This document shows positions 13,176 to 14,409 of a stretch of DNA of 14,409 bases, in pieces. The notes beneath the pieces were generated by a model that was given only the letters and a program-made list of their open reading frames with translations, was not told where the DNA came from and did not search any database. A program made the position numbers and the translations under genes. Each line of letters opens with the position of its first letter. Positions within the stretch are counted from its first letter, which is position 1. Source of the stretch: Vulcanococcus sp. SFB_649D_100_25 (GTDB lineage Bacteria > Cyanobacteriota > Cyanobacteriia > PCC-6307 > Cyanobiaceae); NCBI GenBank assembly GCA_030833825.1, contig JAURGL010000036.1:1-14409 (forward strand). Direction: 5' to 3'.

Positions 13176-13451
13176 TCAACCGCCGTAGAAGAAGGCGATC
13201 TCCTTGTCCTTCAAGCCCTCCCAGCCCGCAGCCTTGAGGCGCGCATCGAGGGTTGCCTGGTCAAAGTGCTTCGAACCGGTTTTCACGATGCGATTGCGCA
13301 TCGATTTCTTCACGCCGCTGCGGGCGCGCTGACTTTCGAGATCCATCACCTCGTTGTAGAGGCTCAGCATCTCGGCAGGGATGGGGGTGCCGTCGAGATC
13401 GAGGCCTGCAGCAATGGCGTCATCGACGCCGCCGGGTCCGGCAATGGCCAT
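13176..13451 (-). CDS. DUF4090-like small cyanobacterial protein (91 aa)
   Basis: The 91-residue product contains DAIAAGLDLDGTPIPAEML, LYNEVMDLESQRARSGV, MRNRIVKTGSKHFDQATL and a terminal GLKDKEIAFFYGG. From memory this pattern, including the KEIAFFYGG end, matches the cyanobacteria-restricted DUF4090 family; the assignment is not checked. No function is established. The start is ATG 13451; no Shine-Dalgarno is evident. It follows the metH stop by 29 bp on the same strand and may share its transcript. A role tied to methionine synthesis is not implied by this alone. Confidence 0.78.
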   Translation of the reverse strand: MAIAGPGGVDDAIAAGLDLDGTPIPAEMLSLYNEVMDLESQRARSGVKKSMRNRIVKTGSKHFDQATLDARLKAAGWEGLKDKEIAFFYGG

Positions 13452-13480
13452 GCAGGGAGAGGGTTCAGGGCCAGGCGACC

Positions 13481-14409
13481 CTAGGCCGAGAAGTAGCGAG
13501 CCTGGCTGTGCAGGGCCACCAGGGCCGTGGTGCTCTGCTCCGGCTCGAGCTGATCGCTCTCATCCATCGACAGGCCGATGCGATCACTGCCAAGCCACTC
13601 CAGCTGCTGGCGTGAATCCGCCACATTCGGGCAGGCCGGGTAGCCGAAGGAGTAGCGGCTGCCGCGGTAGCGCTGGGCAAGGACATCCCGCAGCGGCATC
13701 CCGGCGGGGTCCGCAAAACCGAGCTCGGCGCGGATGCGGGCATGCACCCACTCCGCCAGGGCCTCGGCCATCTGCACGCCAAGACCGTGGAAGTAGAGGT
13801 AGTCGCTGTACTGGTCGCCCTTGAAGAGCTCCTGGGCAAAGGCCGTGGCCTTCTCCCCCATGGTCACTGCCTGCATGGGCAAGACATCGCTGGGTTGGCC
13901 ATCGGCAAGGTCTTGATAGAAGTCGGCAATGCAGTAGCGGTTCCCGGAGCGTTGGCGCGGCAGGGCGAAGCGCCCCAGCTCCCGGCTGCGTTGCTCTGGA
14001 TCAAACACCACCACGCTGTTGCCCTCACGCCCGCAAGGGAAGTAGCCATAGGCAACCCTGGGGGTCAGCAGCTGCTCGTTGAGGCAGCGCGCCATCCAGT
14101 GCTGAAGAACAGGCTCAGCCTTCTCGGCCAGCATCGCCTCGTAGTCCTCCCGCGATTGGCCCTGAGCCTTGCGCAGTTGCCACTGTCCGGCGAAGAGGGC
14201 ATTCCGGTCGAGGTAGGCGAACACCTGATCGAGCGGGATCTCCGCCTCGGTGAGCACCTGGCTCCCCCAGAACGGAGGTGCCAGGGCCGGTTCGGCAGGC
14301 ACCGCCTCGGAGCGGTGGTCGTTGGGATCGGCCGGAGCCGGAGCGGCCTCGGGAGCCGTTCCGGCGTCAGCAACGGCCGGTTCAGCCGCAGCCTCGGGAT
14401 CGGCTGCAG
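13481..14409 (-). CDS. metH: Cobalamin-dependent methionine synthase, C-terminal part (partial)
   Basis: The 3' end of metH; the reading frame is open to the right edge, so the N-terminal homocysteine, methyl-tetrahydrofolate and cobalamin domains lie outside. The visible part is an Ala/Pro/Glu-rich linker (codons from the edge to about 14290) and then the whole reactivation domain, which binds S-adenosylmethionine to remethylate oxidised cob(II)alamin. Key stretches: LTEAEIPLDQVFAYLDRNALF, VAYGYFPCGREGN, DYLYFHGLGVQMAEALAEW, RYRGSRYSFGYPACPN (SAM site) and the end LEPEQSTTALVALHSQARYFSA, each typical of the family. The apparent 14302 start is only an in-frame GTG inside the linker. MetH makes methionine from homocysteine in the cytoplasm. 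Confidence 0.95.
   Translation of the reverse strand, partial: AADPEAAAEPAVADAGTAPEAAPAPADPNDHRSEAVPAEPALAPPFWGSQVLTEAEIPLDQVFAYLDRNALFAGQWQLRKAQGQSREDYEAMLAEKAEPVLQHWMARCLNEQLLTPRVAYGYFPCGREGNSVVVFDPEQRSRELGRFALPRQRSGNRYCIADFYQDLADGQPSDVLPMQAVTMGEKATAFAQELFKGDQYSDYLYFHGLGVQMAEALAEWVHARIRAELGFADPAGMPLRDVLAQRYRGSRYSFGYPACPNVADSRQQLEWLGSDRIGLSMDESDQLEPEQSTTALVALHSQARYFSA

Noticed and set aside
13253..13824. Plus-strand ORFs opposite the DUF4090-like gene and metH
   Set aside because: Antisense to conserved MetH reactivation-domain sequence; products are low-complexity Pro/Arg/Gly.
1..14409. CRISPR array, insertion sequence or prophage
   Set aside because: No regularly spaced repeats, no transposase or integrase motifs and no terminal inverted repeats with target duplications were seen.

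Overview
The window reads as chromosome of a GC-rich picocyanobacterium (marine Synechococcus / Cyanobium type). The reasons are an allophycocyanin alpha-B gene (apcD) of the phycobilisome core, cyanobacterial PheT, DUF3370 and DUF4090-like families, a group 3 sigma factor, dense packing and about 60-65 % GC in the genes. There are no tRNA, rRNA, CRISPR, integrase or transposase signatures.

Layout. Left block (1-4510): pheT (+) and rlmD (-) converge with directly abutting stop codons; apcD (+) diverges from rlmD and ends in a clear intrinsic terminator. Next is a 722-bp convergent gap (4456-5177), the most unexplained stretch here: lower GC than the genes, no credible ORF, several strong hairpins and repeated CGAGAC/GTCTCG words. 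It also shares a hairpin and a collinear set of short blocks with the linker of the next gene. A minus-strand pair follows: DUF3370 exported protein (6241-7821), then a ribbon-helix-helix/J-domain protein (5178-6215).

Right block: a small plus-strand ORF (7992-8174) overlaps the 3' end of a sigma-70-family gene. That sigma gene is last in a tight six-gene minus-strand run: DUF2237, gpsA, phzF-like, SpoIID-like, Ap4A phosphorylase, sigma. Spacing is mostly under 10 bp or overlapping, with one 4-bp ATGA coupling. Upstream lie a very acidic 75-aa ORF (+), a DUF4090-like gene (-) and the 3' end of metH (-), whose 5' part lies outside the window.

Functionally most of the window is housekeeping: tRNA charging, 23S rRNA methylation, light harvesting, phospholipid precursor synthesis, nucleotide turnover and methionine synthesis. 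The less ordinary parts are the apcD/J-protein gap and the RHH-plus-J-domain protein beside it. Function calls rest on motifs read by eye; no database or folding program was run.
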